This document shows, in pieces, positions 18,795-28,471 of a DNA stretch of 64,000 nucleotides (position 1 is the first letter of the stretch; every line of letters begins with the position of its first letter). The position numbers and the translations under genes were made by a program. This DNA comes from an uncultured Bacteroides sp. (GTDB lineage: Bacteria > Bacteroidota > Bacteroidia > Bacteroidales > Bacteroidaceae), in assembly GCA_900766195.1 (NCBI GenBank), contig CAAFUN010000030.1:1-64000 (forward strand). The letters are read 5' to 3'. The notes under the pieces were generated by a model that saw only the letters and a list, made by a program, of their open reading frames with translations, searched no databases and was not told the origin of the DNA.

Positions 18795-20471
18795 ATGCTA
18801 CGTTCACTTTATATACAGAATTATGCTCTTATTGAGAAGTTGGATATTGAGTTCGAATCTGGCTTCTCAGTCATCACCGGTGAAACCGGTGCAGGAAAAT
18901 CAATTATTCTAGGTGCCATAGGTTTACTGTTAGGACAGCGTTCGGATGTAAAATCCATTCGTCATGGGGAAACGAAATGTGTTATTGAAGCACATTTTGA
19001 TATTTCTCCGTATGCTATGCAATCTTTCTTTGAAAAGAATGAATTGGAATATGAAGATGAATGTATCCTTAGACGTGAAGTGCTGATATCGGGCAAAAGC
19101 CGTGCATTTATCAATGATACTCCTGCATCGCTTGTGCAGATGAAAGAATTGGGAGAACAATTAATCGATGTCCATTCCCAACACCAGAATTTATTGTTGA
19201 ATAAAGAAGGCTTTCAGCTTAATGTGCTTGATATACTCGCTCATAATGGGGATTTGCTTTCCAGCTATAAAGCTGTTTATGAGAAGTGGAGTCGCGCGCA
19301 AAATGATTTGGAAGAGTTGATTGTCCTTTCTGAGAAAAATAAGGCTGATGAAGATTATATCCGTTATCAATGGGAGCAATTGAATGAGGCTAACTTAGTA
19401 TCCGGCGAGCAGGAAGAATTGGAACAGGAAAGTGATCTTTTAGGTCATGCCGAAGAGATTAAAGCCGGTTTATATCGTGCCGAACATCTTTTGGATTCGG
19501 ACGAAGGAGGGTTGCTTTCTTCAATGAAAGAGATGCGAAGCTTGTTCTCTGATCTTCAACGCATTTATTTACCGGCTTCTGCTTTGGCTGAGCGTTTGGA
19601 AAGTATCTATATTGAACTGAAAGATATTTTGCAAGAGATATCTTCGGATGAAGAGAAGGTGGAATTCAATCCGGAACGTCTGGAGGAAGTTAATAATAAG
19701 CTGAATTTTATCTATTCTCTGCAGCAGAAACATCATGTTTCAACCGTTGCTGAATTGTTAACTCTTGCAGAAGAGTATGCCGAAAAATTATCTGAAATAA
19801 CGTCTTATGACGATAGAATAGCCGAACAGCGTTTGCATTGTGAGCAATTATTTAATGAGCTGAAGAATAAAGCTGCATTGCTTACAGATACTCGTAGATT
19901 GGCTTCTAAAGAAGTCGAGAAAGAGATTGCTTCTCGTTTAGTGGTATTGGGAATGCCTAATGTCCGTTTTGAAGTTGAGATGAATGCCAGAAAAGAGCCT
20001 GGTTCTTCCGGAGCAGATACGGTGGCTTTCCTTTTTTCAGCCAACAAGAGCAGTGCTTTACAGAATATTTCCTCTGTTGCTTCTGGCGGTGAAATAGCTC
20101 GTGTGATGCTTTCAATCAAGGCTATGATAGCAGGAGCAGTAAAATTGCCGACTATCGTTTTTGATGAAATAGATACCGGAGTGTCGGGTGAAATAGCAGA
20201 TCGCATGGCAGATATTATGGAAGAAATGGGTCGTAAAGACAGGCAAGTGATTAGTATTACCCATCTTCCACAAATAGCAGCAAAAGGACGTGTGCATTAT
20301 AAGGTGTATAAGCATGATAACGAAAGTCAGACGAATAGTTATATTCGTAGATTAACAACAGAAGAACGCGTAGAGGAGATAGCCCACATGTTAAGTGGGG
20401 CTACATTGACGGAAGCCGCCTTGAATAATGCCAAGGCACTATTGGACAATGGTATAAAAAATAAAAAATAG
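18795..20471 (+). CDS. recN: DNA repair ATPase RecN
   Basis: SMC-like protein that helps join broken DNA ends. The 558 residues have Walker A GETGAGKSIIL near 29, a coiled-coil middle of roughly 150-380, and the C-terminal signature SGGEIARVMLSIK with Walker B IVFDEIDTGVSGEIAD. The length and order are normal. The head motif and both coils are intact, with no frameshift. Confidence 0.95.
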   Translation: MLRSLYIQNYALIEKLDIEFESGFSVITGETGAGKSIILGAIGLLLGQRSDVKSIRHGETKCVIEAHFDISPYAMQSFFEKNELEYEDECILRREVLISGKSRAFINDTPASLVQMKELGEQLIDVHSQHQNLLLNKEGFQLNVLDILAHNGDLLSSYKAVYEKWSRAQNDLEELIVLSEKNKADEDYIRYQWEQLNEANLVSGEQEELEQESDLLGHAEEIKAGLYRAEHLLDSDEGGLLSSMKEMRSLFSDLQRIYLPASALAERLESIYIELKDILQEISSDEEKVEFNPERLEEVNNKLNFIYSLQQKHHVSTVAELLTLAEEYAEKLSEITSYDDRIAEQRLHCEQLFNELKNKAALLTDTRRLASKEVEKEIASRLVVLGMPNVRFEVEMNARKEPGSSGADTVAFLFSANKSSALQNISSVASGGEIARVMLSIKAMIAGAVKLPTIVFDEIDTGVSGEIADRMADIMEEMGRKDRQVISITHLPQIAAKGRVHYKVYKHDNESQTNSYIRRLTTEERVEEIAHMLSGATLTEAALNNAKALLDNGIKNKK

Positions 20472-20488
20472 ATAAGCAAAGATAACTC

Positions 20489-21229
20489 ATGGTTGATAAA
20501 AGTGAAATGATTTTTGGCGTTCGCGCCGTGATAGAGGCAATACAAGCAGGTAAAGAGATTGATAAAATCTTGGTGAAGAAAGATATTCAGAGTGATTTGT
20601 CCAAAGAGCTTTTCGCCGTTTTGAAAGGTACTTTAATCCCAGTACAACGCGTACCAGTGGAGCGTATTAATCGAATAACGCAGAAAAATCATCAAGGAGT
20701 AGTAGCTTTTATTTCTTCTGTCACTTATCAAAGAACAGAAGACTTGGTTCCATATTTTTTTGAACAGGGGATAAATCCGGTGTTTGTGATGTTGGATGGA
20801 ATTACCGATGTTCGGAACTTTGGTGCCATAGCACGTACTTGTGAGTGTGCTGCTGTAAATGCGGTCATTATTCCGGCTAAAGGTAGCGTAACGGTAAATG
20901 CTGATGCAATGAAGACATCGGCAGGTGCTTTACATACTTTACCGGTATGTCGTGAGCAAAGTTTAAAGAGTACATTGCAGTTTCTTAAGAATAGTGGTTT
21001 TCATATTGTGGCTGCTACCGAAAAAGGAGACTACGATTATACCAAAGGCGACTATACGGGTCCTTTATGCATTATAATGGGTGCCGAAGATGTTGGTGTT
21101 TCTTATGAAAATCTTGCACTCTGTGATGAATGGGTGAAAATACCGATGTTGGGCTCAATAGAGTCTTTAAATGTATCAGTAGCTGCAGGTATTTTGATTT
21201 ACGAGGCTGTAAAACAAAGAATCAACTAA
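20489..21229 (+). CDS. rlmB: 23S rRNA 2'-O-methyltransferase, RlmB/TrmH type (SPOUT)
   Basis: A 246-residue SPOUT methyltransferase. An L30e-like N-terminal substrate-binding domain (IFGVRAVIEAI) occupies about 1-75. The knot motifs are LDGITDVRNFGAIARTCE, IIMGAEDVGVS and PMLGSIESLNVSVAAGILIYE. The usual target of RlmB is G2251 of 23S rRNA; a different RNA target is possible since the TrmH family is broad. It starts 17 bases after recN. Confidence 0.9.
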   Translation: MVDKSEMIFGVRAVIEAIQAGKEIDKILVKKDIQSDLSKELFAVLKGTLIPVQRVPVERINRITQKNHQGVVAFISSVTYQRTEDLVPYFFEQGINPVFVMLDGITDVRNFGAIARTCECAAVNAVIIPAKGSVTVNADAMKTSAGALHTLPVCREQSLKSTLQFLKNSGFHIVAATEKGDYDYTKGDYTGPLCIIMGAEDVGVSYENLALCDEWVKIPMLGSIESLNVSVAAGILIYEAVKQRIN

Positions 21230-21232
21230 AAT

Positions 21233-22939
21233 ATGAAAAAGAATTTATTAACGACATTACTTTTTTGCTTGCTGGCTCAGTGGAGCATAGCCCAAGCCCC
21301 TAAGTGGGTTGAGAAAGCCAAACGTGCAGTCTTTTCTGTCATTACGTATGATAAAACAGACAAAATCTTGAGTACAGGAAATGGTTTTTTTGTGACTGAA
21401 GATGGAATTGCTTTATCCGATTATGGCTTGTTTAAAGGCGCTCAGCGTGCTGTGGTTATTAATTCCGAAGGCGCTCAGATGCCTGTGGATTTAATCTTGG
21501 GTGCCAATGATATGTATGATGTGGTGAAGTTCCGTGTAGCTATAGCAGGAAAGAAAGTGCCGGCATTGACGGTTGCTACAAATTCTCCTGTTGTGGGTGC
21601 TAATGTGTACTTATTGCCTTATTCAACTCAAAAGGATCGTTCGTATACCGAAGGTCAAGTGAAGGAAGTGTCTAAGGTTGCCGAAAAGTATTCCTATTAT
21701 ACACTGAACATGCGTTTGAAGGATAAAATGGTGAGTTGTCCATTAATGAATGCTGAAGGAGAAGTTTTCGGATTGGCTCAGAAGTCTTCCGGTCAGGATA
21801 CTGCTACCATATGTTATGCAGTGGCCGCAGATTATGCAATGGCCCAAACAATAAGCGTACTTTCTTTCAATAATATGAGCCTTCAGAATATTGGTATAAA
21901 GAAGGCATTGCCTGATACTGAAGAGCAGGCACTGGTTTATCTTTATATGGCTTCTTCACAGCTCACACCCGAGAAGTATGCAGAACTGTTGAATGACTTT
22001 TTAAAGCAATATCCCAATAGTTCAGACGGCTACATGCGTCGTGCTTCAAACTTTATCTACCTCTCGCGTGAGCAGGAATCTATGAATAAAGCTGCTGCAG
22101 ATATGGATAAGGCTCTTGATGTAGCAAAGCAAAAAGAAGATGTTTATTTTAACCGGGCCAAGCTTATCTACACTTATCAATTGAGTAAACCTCAAACGAC
22201 TTATAAGGACTGGACTTACGATCGGGCATTGGATGAACTTCGTAAGGCGATAGCCATTCAGCCGCTTCCTGTTTATATTCAATTGGAAGGAGATATATTC
22301 TTTGCCAAACAAGATTATGCCAAAGCTCTTGCTTCTTACGAGAAGGTAAATGCTAGTAATTTGGCTTCTCCGGCTACATTTTATAGTGCTGCCAAAACAA
22401 AAGAGCTGATGAAGGCTCCGGCTGAAGAAACTTTAGCTCTAATGGATAGCTGTGTAGCCCGCTGTCATCGTCCCGTATCAGCTGATGAGGCTCCTTATTT
22501 GTTGGAGCGTGCACAAATGCGTGTAAATGCTGGTCAGGCACGTGGTGCCATGCTCGATTATGATGATTATTATACTGCTGTGAACGGTAATGTCAATGAT
22601 ATGTTTTATTATTATCGCGAACAAGCATCTCTTCAGGCAAAACAATATCAACGTGCTTTGGACGATCTAACGAAAGCTATAGAGTTGAATCCTAAAGAAG
22701 TTCTTTATCGTTCGGAATTGGCAGTGGTAAATATTCGTGTGGGTAGATATGATGAGGCAATAAAAGCATTGAAGGCTGCTTTGGATATCGACCCTAAATA
22801 TTCGGAGGCTTATAGACTGATGGGTATTGCGCAATTGCAATTGAAGAAACAGACAGAAGCCTGCGAGAGTTTTGCCAAAGCTAAGGAATTGGGTGATCCT
22901 AATGTAGATGCGTTAATAGAAAAGCACTGTAAAAAGTGA
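21233..22939 (+). CDS. Secreted trypsin-like (inactive) domain plus TPR protein
   Basis: A 568-residue exported protein: signal peptide about 1-21 (AQWSIAQA), a trypsin/HtrA-like domain about 25-210, then TPR repeats to the end, the last two clear (RALDDLTKAIELNPKE, EAIKALKAALDIDPKY). In the protease-like domain GFFVTEDGIALSDYGLF aligns with the segment that carries the catalytic His, but Gly65 takes its place. The Asp is kept (YDVVKF, D96), while MVSCPL has Val167 where the nucleophile Ser should be. It is therefore probably a binding or scaffold protein. It is the last gene of the dnaN-recN run, 3 bases after rlmB. Confidence 0.75.
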   Translation: MKKNLLTTLLFCLLAQWSIAQAPKWVEKAKRAVFSVITYDKTDKILSTGNGFFVTEDGIALSDYGLFKGAQRAVVINSEGAQMPVDLILGANDMYDVVKFRVAIAGKKVPALTVATNSPVVGANVYLLPYSTQKDRSYTEGQVKEVSKVAEKYSYYTLNMRLKDKMVSCPLMNAEGEVFGLAQKSSGQDTATICYAVAADYAMAQTISVLSFNNMSLQNIGIKKALPDTEEQALVYLYMASSQLTPEKYAELLNDFLKQYPNSSDGYMRRASNFIYLSREQESMNKAAADMDKALDVAKQKEDVYFNRAKLIYTYQLSKPQTTYKDWTYDRALDELRKAIAIQPLPVYIQLEGDIFFAKQDYAKALASYEKVNASNLASPATFYSAAKTKELMKAPAEETLALMDSCVARCHRPVSADEAPYLLERAQMRVNAGQARGAMLDYDDYYTAVNGNVNDMFYYYREQASLQAKQYQRALDDLTKAIELNPKEVLYRSELAVVNIRVGRYDEAIKALKAALDIDPKYSEAYRLMGIAQLQLKKQTEACESFAKAKELGDPNVDALIEKHCKK

Positions 22940-22951
22940 GGACTATATAAA

Positions 22952-22981
22952 ACAAAAGTTCTGAATATTCAGAACTTTTGT
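22952..22981. terminator. Perfect 30-base palindrome after the TPR protein
   Basis: 22952-22966 is the exact complement of 22967-22981 (arm ACAAAAGTTCTGAAT). As RNA it would form a stem of about 13 bp with T-rich bases inside the 3' arm. It probably closes the dnaN-to-TPR operon. Confidence 0.65.
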
Positions 22982-23126
22982 GGGACATGAAATCCCTTTA
23001 GTTAAAGTCTAGGTGTATATCTTGAAATAATTTCTATTCTGTTTCTTGTAAAATGAGTATATTACTTAATTACTGCATCTTGAGATAGAAAAAAAAGTTA
23101 AATATTAAATAAAACGGAATTATACA

Positions 23127-23501
23127 ATGAAGAAAGTTATTTGCAGTCAGAAGGCACCTGGTGCTATAGGCCCGTATAGTCAGGCAATAGAAGTCAATGG
23201 AATGGTCTTTGTTTCCGGTCAACTTCCTATTAATGCAGAAACAGGTGTGATGCCCGAAGGAGCCCAAGCACAAGCTGACCAGTCGTTAAAGAATATTAGC
23301 CATATTCTAAGTGAGGCTGGTCTTACAATGGAAAATATTGTGAAAACCACAGTTTTCCTCTCTGATATGGCGTTATTTGCCGATGTCAATAAAGTATATG
23401 CTTCCTATTTCGAAGGAAGTTTCCCTGCAAGGTCAGCTGTGGCTGTTAAGGCTTTACCAAAAGATGCATTAGTTGAGATTGAGTGTATCGCGGTTCGCTA
23501 A
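23127..23501 (+). CDS. ridA: RidA family enamine/imine deaminase
   Basis: A 124-residue member of the RidA/YjgF family, which hydrolyses reactive 2-aminoacrylate-type enamines made by PLP enzymes. The motifs APGAIGPYSQAI, VSGQLP and FPARSAVAV (with the carboxylate-binding Arg) and the final IECIAVR are all present. Its 3' end overlaps the 3' end of the convergent folC by 33 bases. Confidence 0.93.
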   Translation: MKKVICSQKAPGAIGPYSQAIEVNGMVFVSGQLPINAETGVMPEGAQAQADQSLKNISHILSEAGLTMENIVKTTVFLSDMALFADVNKVYASYFEGSFPARSAVAVKALPKDALVEIECIAVR

Positions 23502-24722
23502 CAAGTCTGCAACTATAAAACTACTGCCTCCTACGAAAATAAAATCTTCGGGGAGGCTTTTTTCTTGTGCTGACCGTACGGCTGTCGGAACATCCGGATA
23601 GCATTCTCCTATCAGTCCCGCCCTATTGCCCAGTTCTGCCAGTTCAGTCTCGGGAAGTGCCCGCTTTACGCTTGCTTTTGTGAAATAGTATGTGGCTTCT
23701 TTGGGCAATAAAGATAATACTCCGCTGATATCTTTATCGTTTACCATCCCAATAACTATGTGCAGTTTCTCATAAGTCTGCTCTTTTAGCTGTTTGGCAA
23801 TGTATGAAATGCCACCAACATTATGCCCTGTATCGCAGATTATGGTGGGATATTCCCCAAGCTTTTGCCACCTTCCCATTAATCCGGTAAGTTCGCATAC
23901 ATGCGCAAATCCATTCCTAACCGCTTGTTCGGGCAATGAGTAATTTGCTTTTTGGAGCAGAGGTAAAGCTGTTAATAAGGTTCGCGTATTGGGGATTTGA
24001 TATAGCCCTTTCAGTTGGCATACCAGGTTGGGATAATCATTCTCTTCATTGTCTTCTGCAAAGAAAATGGGAGCATCCACTTCTTGGGCTTTTTTAATAA
24101 AGACCGGTTTTGTTTCCGGAGTTGTCTCACCAATAACAACTGGAATATGCGGTTTGATGATACCGGCTTTCTCACCTGCTATTTTTTCCAGCGTATTGCC
24201 TAGATATTGGGTGTGATCAAAACTAATGTTGGTAATGATACACAGATCCGGATGGATAATATTGGTGCAGTCCAGTCGCCCACCTAATCCGACTTCTATT
24301 ATTGCTACGTCAATCTGTTGTTCTGCGAAATACTTGAATGCCATGGCTGTGGTCAGTTCAAAGAAAGAAGGTTTGAGCGGTTCAAAGAAAGCTTTTTCCT
24401 GCTCTACAAATTGAGTGACATATTCTTTGCTTATAGGTATCCCATTAATCCGGATGCGTTCTCTGAAATCTATCAGGTGCGGAGAGGTGTAAAGGCCTAC
24501 CTTATATCCTGCTTCTTGCAAGATGGCCGCAAGAGTATGTGAACAAGATCCTTTGCCATTGGTTCCTGCAATATGGATGGTGCGGAATAACTGATGCGGA
24601 TGTCCGAAATGTTTGTCGAGAATATGTGTATTCTCCAAGCCTTCTTTGTAGGCTGAACTTCCTTGCTGTTGAAACATTGGGACGCTGTCGTATAAATAGG
24701 CTAATGTAGCTTGATAATCCAT
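23469..24722 (-). CDS. folC: Folylpolyglutamate / dihydrofolate synthase
   Basis: Mur-ligase-like enzyme that adds glutamate to dihydropteroate and folates. The 417 residues have the ATP loop GTNGKGSCSH near residue 52, followed by GLYTSPHLIDFRERI and the central DHTQYLG motif. The C-terminal VADLLANRDTLNLN is read in the DNA that on the other strand encodes the last residues of RidA. The gene stands alone on the minus strand. Confidence 0.92.
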   Translation of the reverse strand: MDYQATLAYLYDSVPMFQQQGSSAYKEGLENTHILDKHFGHPHQLFRTIHIAGTNGKGSCSHTLAAILQEAGYKVGLYTSPHLIDFRERIRINGIPISKEYVTQFVEQEKAFFEPLKPSFFELTTAMAFKYFAEQQIDVAIIEVGLGGRLDCTNIIHPDLCIITNISFDHTQYLGNTLEKIAGEKAGIIKPHIPVVIGETTPETKPVFIKKAQEVDAPIFFAEDNEENDYPNLVCQLKGLYQIPNTRTLLTALPLLQKANYSLPEQAVRNGFAHVCELTGLMGRWQKLGEYPTIICDTGHNVGGISYIAKQLKEQTYEKLHIVIGMVNDKDISGVLSLLPKEATYYFTKASVKRALPETELAELGNRAGLIGECYPDVPTAVRSAQEKSLPEDFIFVGGSSFIVADLLANRDTLNLN

Positions 24723-24817
24723 TCTTTTGAATATTTAACGGGAAAAGAGGTTCATTCTCTCTGTAAAATTGTTACTTTAGGAAATACAAAGATATTAACT
24801 AATTAAATCGTCTGATC

Positions 24818-26143
24818 ATGGGAACAAAGAAAAATTTTGTGATTGATACAAATGTTATCCTTCACGACTATAAATGCCTGAAGAATTTTCAAGAAAATGA
24901 TATTTATCTTCCTATTGTTGTGCTCGAGGAACTGGATAAGTTCAAAAAAGGCAATGAGCAAATCAATTATAATGCGCGGGAGTTTGTGCGTGAACTTGAT
25001 TTGCTGACAGATGATAATCTGTTTACCAAAGGTGCAGATTTAGGTGAAGGGCTTGGCCGTTTATTTGTTGTGGCCGGTTCTATCAAATCTCCTAAGGTGG
25101 ATGAATCTTTTCCAGAGCGCATAGCCGATCATCAGATTCTTGCTGTGACGGAGTGGTTAACTACAAAAAGTCCAAAGGTAAAAACTATTTTAGTAACAAA
25201 AGATGTGAACCTCCGGATGAAAGCACGTTCCATAGGTCTGTTATGCGAGGATTACATTAATGATAAGGTTATTAATATTGATGTCTTTGAACAATCCAAT
25301 GAGGTTTTTGAAGGTATTGATCCTGCCTTAATTGATAAAATCTATTCAACGAAAGATGGAGTGGATGTGAGTGAATTTGATTTTAATCAGCTTTTACATC
25401 CTAATGATTGCTTTGTTTTGAAAAGTGACCGTAGTAGCGTTTTAGCTCGCTATAATCCGTTTTCACACACTATTTCCAAAGTAAATAAAAGTAAGAACTA
25501 TGGCATTGAACCGCGTAATGCCGAACAGAGCTTTGCCTTTGAAGTACTCAATGATCCGGATGTTAAGCTTGTGGCTCTTACAGGTAAGGCTGGAACCGGA
25601 AAAACACTATTGGCACTTGCTGCCGCTATTAGCCAGTTGAACGTGTATAAGCAAATCTTATTGGCACGTCCCATTATTTCATTATCTAACAAGGATATTG
25701 GTTTTCTTCCTGGTGATGCACAAGAAAAGGTAGCTCCCTACATGCAGCCTTTATTTGATAATTTAAATGTGATAAAACATCAGTTTGCAAGCAATTCTCC
25801 TGAAATAAGGAAGCTGGAGGATATGCAGAAGAGTGAACAGCTTGTTATAGAGGCATTGGCCTTTATTCGTGGGCGTAGCTTGAGTGAGACTTACTGTATT
25901 ATTGATGAAGCACAGAATTTGACTCCTCACGAAATTAAAACAATTATTACGAGAGCAGGAGAGGGGACTAAGATGATTTTCACTGGAGATATTCAGCAGA
26001 TTGACCAACCTTATTTGGATAGCCAATCCAACGGTCTGGTTTATATGATAGACCGCATGCGTGATCAGAACTTATTTGCTCATATCAATCTGGTGAAAGG
26101 CGAACGTAGTAAGTTGAGTGAATTGGCTAGTAATCTGATGTAA
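24818..26143 (+). CDS. PhoH family protein with N-terminal PIN domain
   Basis: A 441-residue fusion of a PIN ribonuclease domain (about 1-150, FVIDTNVILHD with acidic metal ligands) and a PhoH ATPase (about 230-441). The ATPase has Walker A LTGKAGTGKTLLAL, Walker B CIIDEAQNLTP and FTGDIQQID. This is the PhoH2-type arrangement, known elsewhere as an RNA helicase/ribonuclease. It is monocistronic, with a strong terminator after it. The target RNA is not known. Confidence 0.88.
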   Translation: MGTKKNFVIDTNVILHDYKCLKNFQENDIYLPIVVLEELDKFKKGNEQINYNAREFVRELDLLTDDNLFTKGADLGEGLGRLFVVAGSIKSPKVDESFPERIADHQILAVTEWLTTKSPKVKTILVTKDVNLRMKARSIGLLCEDYINDKVINIDVFEQSNEVFEGIDPALIDKIYSTKDGVDVSEFDFNQLLHPNDCFVLKSDRSSVLARYNPFSHTISKVNKSKNYGIEPRNAEQSFAFEVLNDPDVKLVALTGKAGTGKTLLALAAAISQLNVYKQILLARPIISLSNKDIGFLPGDAQEKVAPYMQPLFDNLNVIKHQFASNSPEIRKLEDMQKSEQLVIEALAFIRGRSLSETYCIIDEAQNLTPHEIKTIITRAGEGTKMIFTGDIQQIDQPYLDSQSNGLVYMIDRMRDQNLFAHINLVKGERSKLSELASNLM

Positions 26144-26169
26144 ATCATTCTAGTCTTTTGAGATATAGA

Positions 26170-26222
26170 AAGAACCGGAAACCGATATGCTGCATCAGCA
26201 GCAGATTCGGTTTCCGGTTCTT
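26170..26222. terminator. Strong bidirectional terminator
   Basis: A 16-bp perfect stem (26170-26185 with 26207-26222, arm AAGAACCGGAAACCGA), a 21-base loop, and T-rich flanks on both strands, between convergent genes. Confidence 0.85.
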
Positions 26223-26244
26223 CTTTATTGGTTAAAGTGATATC

Positions 26245-27222
26245 TTATTTTCGATATGAAAAATAGCGCATGAATTGAGTGCGCTCGAATGTGTTTATTC
26301 CATTCACATCTTTTACGCTAAGCATGCCTTTGAAGTCGCTAATGCTTTCCATCCCTTTCTGTTCCATCCATACATTGAGGAAGTTGATGTACTCCCCAAT
26401 CAGAGCGTAGCTGTTCTGGTATAGTGCGCTGCAGATCTCGGCAGCAGAAGCACCGGCTAGTATAACCTTTACTACTCCTTCAGGGCTATGTATTCCTCCT
26501 GATGCAGCATAATCAAGTTTATCAACCATTGCAGAAGCAATACCTATCCAGCGCAACGGTTTGGCAAGCTCTGTTTCCGAACTAAATGTCGCTCCCGATA
26601 TTTGTTTAAGGTGTTCAATGTCAATATCCGGTTGATAGAAACGATTGAATAATACCACAGCAGCAGCTCCGTTCCTATATAATTCATTGATTAGTGCAAT
26701 GGGGTTAGTGAAATTTTCGCCCAACTTCATAATCACGGGAATATTCACGTTGCTTTTCACATGGCGAAGAATATCGACGTGGCGTTGCTCAAATGAGCCG
26801 AACACATAATTAATATCTGTTTGGAGAGCAAGTACATTGATTTCGATAGCATCAGCTCCGGCTGCTTCAAACTGGCGGGCAACACTTACCCATTCGCTGT
26901 CATGAAAACAGTTAAAGCTTGCTATCACAGGGATAGGACATAATTTCTTTGTTTCTCTTATTAATTTGAAATATTCGGCCAAATGGTTATCCCGCATATT
27001 CTCTACCAGATAATCGCTCCCTTCCTGATAGGCATTGGGATCTCCCATCCAATCAGCATCTTTCATTATCTCTTCCTCAAAAAGCGATTTAAGAACAATA
27101 GCCCCTGCGCCAGCTTCATACAATTTTTGATTCTTTTCGGGACTGTCTGTCAATCCTGAACTGCTGACTATGATGGGGTTTCTTAACTTTAACCCTGCGT
27201 AAGTAGTTTCTAGTGATGCCAT
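26245..27222 (-). CDS. Dihydroorotate dehydrogenase-like flavoprotein
   Basis: A 325-residue FMN barrel of the PyrD/PreA superfamily. The opening YAGLKLRNPIIVSSSGLTDS and late SGGIHSPEGVVKVILAGA are family FMN-binding features. The loop that in true dihydroorotate dehydrogenases reads N-x-SCPN with the catalytic Cys or Ser reads EINVLALQTD here, so the normal base is absent. Annotation as pyrD would be unsafe; the substrate is unknown. It is in the same direction as YggS and DUF4494, 65 bases after YggS. Confidence 0.8.
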   Translation of the reverse strand: MASLETTYAGLKLRNPIIVSSSGLTDSPEKNQKLYEAGAGAIVLKSLFEEEIMKDADWMGDPNAYQEGSDYLVENMRDNHLAEYFKLIRETKKLCPIPVIASFNCFHDSEWVSVARQFEAAGADAIEINVLALQTDINYVFGSFEQRHVDILRHVKSNVNIPVIMKLGENFTNPIALINELYRNGAAAVVLFNRFYQPDIDIEHLKQISGATFSSETELAKPLRWIGIASAMVDKLDYAASGGIHSPEGVVKVILAGASAAEICSALYQNSYALIGEYINFLNVWMEQKGMESISDFKGMLSVKDVNGINTFERTQFMRYFSYRK

Positions 27223-27287
27223 TATAAAAAAATTAATAGTAATACAATGTAATCGTTGTTCGATTTTTTCTTTTAATATCTCTTTGG

Positions 27288-27953
27288 CTAATATACTCTA
27301 TCTCCGAATATTTTGCTGCCAATGCGAACTAATGTACTTCCGGATTCAATAGCCAAATGATAATCATGAGACATTCCCGCTGACAGCTCTTTGAAAGCCA
27401 CGGTGTTATCAAACCATTTGTTCTTGACTTCCTTAAAGAACTTGTTTAGTAAACAAAATTCTTTCTTAATTTGTTCATTATCAGCCGTATTTGTAGCCAT
27501 TCCCATTAGTCCACATAGTTGTATGTTTTTTAATGTTTTCCAATCTTCACTTTCCAGCATTTCCCGACATTCATCAAAGCTAAATCCGAATTTTGTTTCT
27601 TCTTCGGCAATATGTATCTGCAATAGACAGTTGACTACTCTGTTGGCTTTAATGGCCTGTTTATTCACTTCGGCCAATAATTTGTAGCTATCAATGCCAT
27701 GAATAAGAGCAACATAGGGAACTATATACTTTATTTTATTCGTTTGCAGATGTCCAATAAAATGCCATTCAATGTCTTTGGGGAGGCTTTCATACTTTCC
27801 AGTCATTTCCTGTACCTTGCTTTCACCAAAGATGCGCTGCCCGGCACGATAAGCTTCTTCGATAGCTTCTTTAGGATGAAATTTAGATACAGCTACCAGT
27901 CGTACCCCATCAGGCAATTCGCTTAGTATTTGTTTTATATTTTCTGCAATCAT
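27288..27953 (-). CDS. YggS family PLP-binding protein (PLP homeostasis)
   Basis: A 221-residue alanine-racemase-N fold protein that binds PLP and influences PLP and amino acid balance but has no known catalysis. The PLP lysine is K24 in VAVSKFHP. The family blocks FGESKVQEM, WHFIGHLQTNK and LSAGMSHDYHLAIESGSTLVRIGSKIFG are present. It follows the DUF4494 gene by 6 bases, likely one transcript. Confidence 0.92.
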   Translation of the reverse strand: MIAENIKQILSELPDGVRLVAVSKFHPKEAIEEAYRAGQRIFGESKVQEMTGKYESLPKDIEWHFIGHLQTNKIKYIVPYVALIHGIDSYKLLAEVNKQAIKANRVVNCLLQIHIAEEETKFGFSFDECREMLESEDWKTLKNIQLCGLMGMATNTADNEQIKKEFCLLNKFFKEVKNKWFDNTVAFKELSAGMSHDYHLAIESGSTLVRIGSKIFGDRVY

Positions 27954-27959
27954 GATCTG

Positions 27960-28424
27960 TTACACTTCAGGCTTGTCATTTGGTTCGGCACTGTAAGGGT
28001 ATACATCAAGTATGGCTGTTTCAGATACTGAAGCTATCTGATAGTCGGCCATTGTGCCCTTCATTCCCTCATCCAGCTTTTTCACTGCATCGCGCAAATC
28101 GGCAGCCTGTGTAAGTATCTGAGTGGAGCTTTTCTTTTCTGCTCCACTTTTCTCGTCCAGCGTTATAAAAACCAACTTGCATTTAAACCAGCGGTCAGCT
28201 GCTTCATCATCACTTGGAAACAATTCACTATAATTGGCCCGTTTTATATCCGATACGGTAAATTCCCCGGAAATAAAAGGCGTAATTTCTTCTATTATTC
28301 GGGCTTCTGCCTCGGTAAAGCTGAGTGCATCAACTAAGTATGGTTCTGTAACCTTCTTATTCATACCGTTTTCCATTGTTTTCTCATAACGGATTTTGCA
28401 CTCAAACCATGTATGCATTGCCAT
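27960..28424 (-). CDS. DUF4494 protein, function unknown
   Basis: A 154-residue soluble protein matching the Bacteroidales DUF4494 family (opening HTWFECKIRYEKT, later DRWFKCKLVFITLDE). The two WFxCK blocks suggest an internal duplication of a beta-strand unit. There are no catalytic residues or membrane segments. It leads the minus-strand operon with yggS. Confidence 0.75.
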   Translation of the reverse strand: MAMHTWFECKIRYEKTMENGMNKKVTEPYLVDALSFTEAEARIIEEITPFISGEFTVSDIKRANYSELFPSDDEAADRWFKCKLVFITLDEKSGAEKKSSTQILTQAADLRDAVKKLDEGMKGTMADYQIASVSETAILDVYPYSAEPNDKPEV

Positions 28425-28471
28425 AATATATCTTTGCTTTTTTATATGTTAATAATTCAGTTTATAGTCTA

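Noticed and set aside
20339..20545. Small ORFs on the opposite strand of recN, metH, pst and other genes
   Set aside because: They are shadows of clear coding genes with no start signal or protein-like composition of their own.
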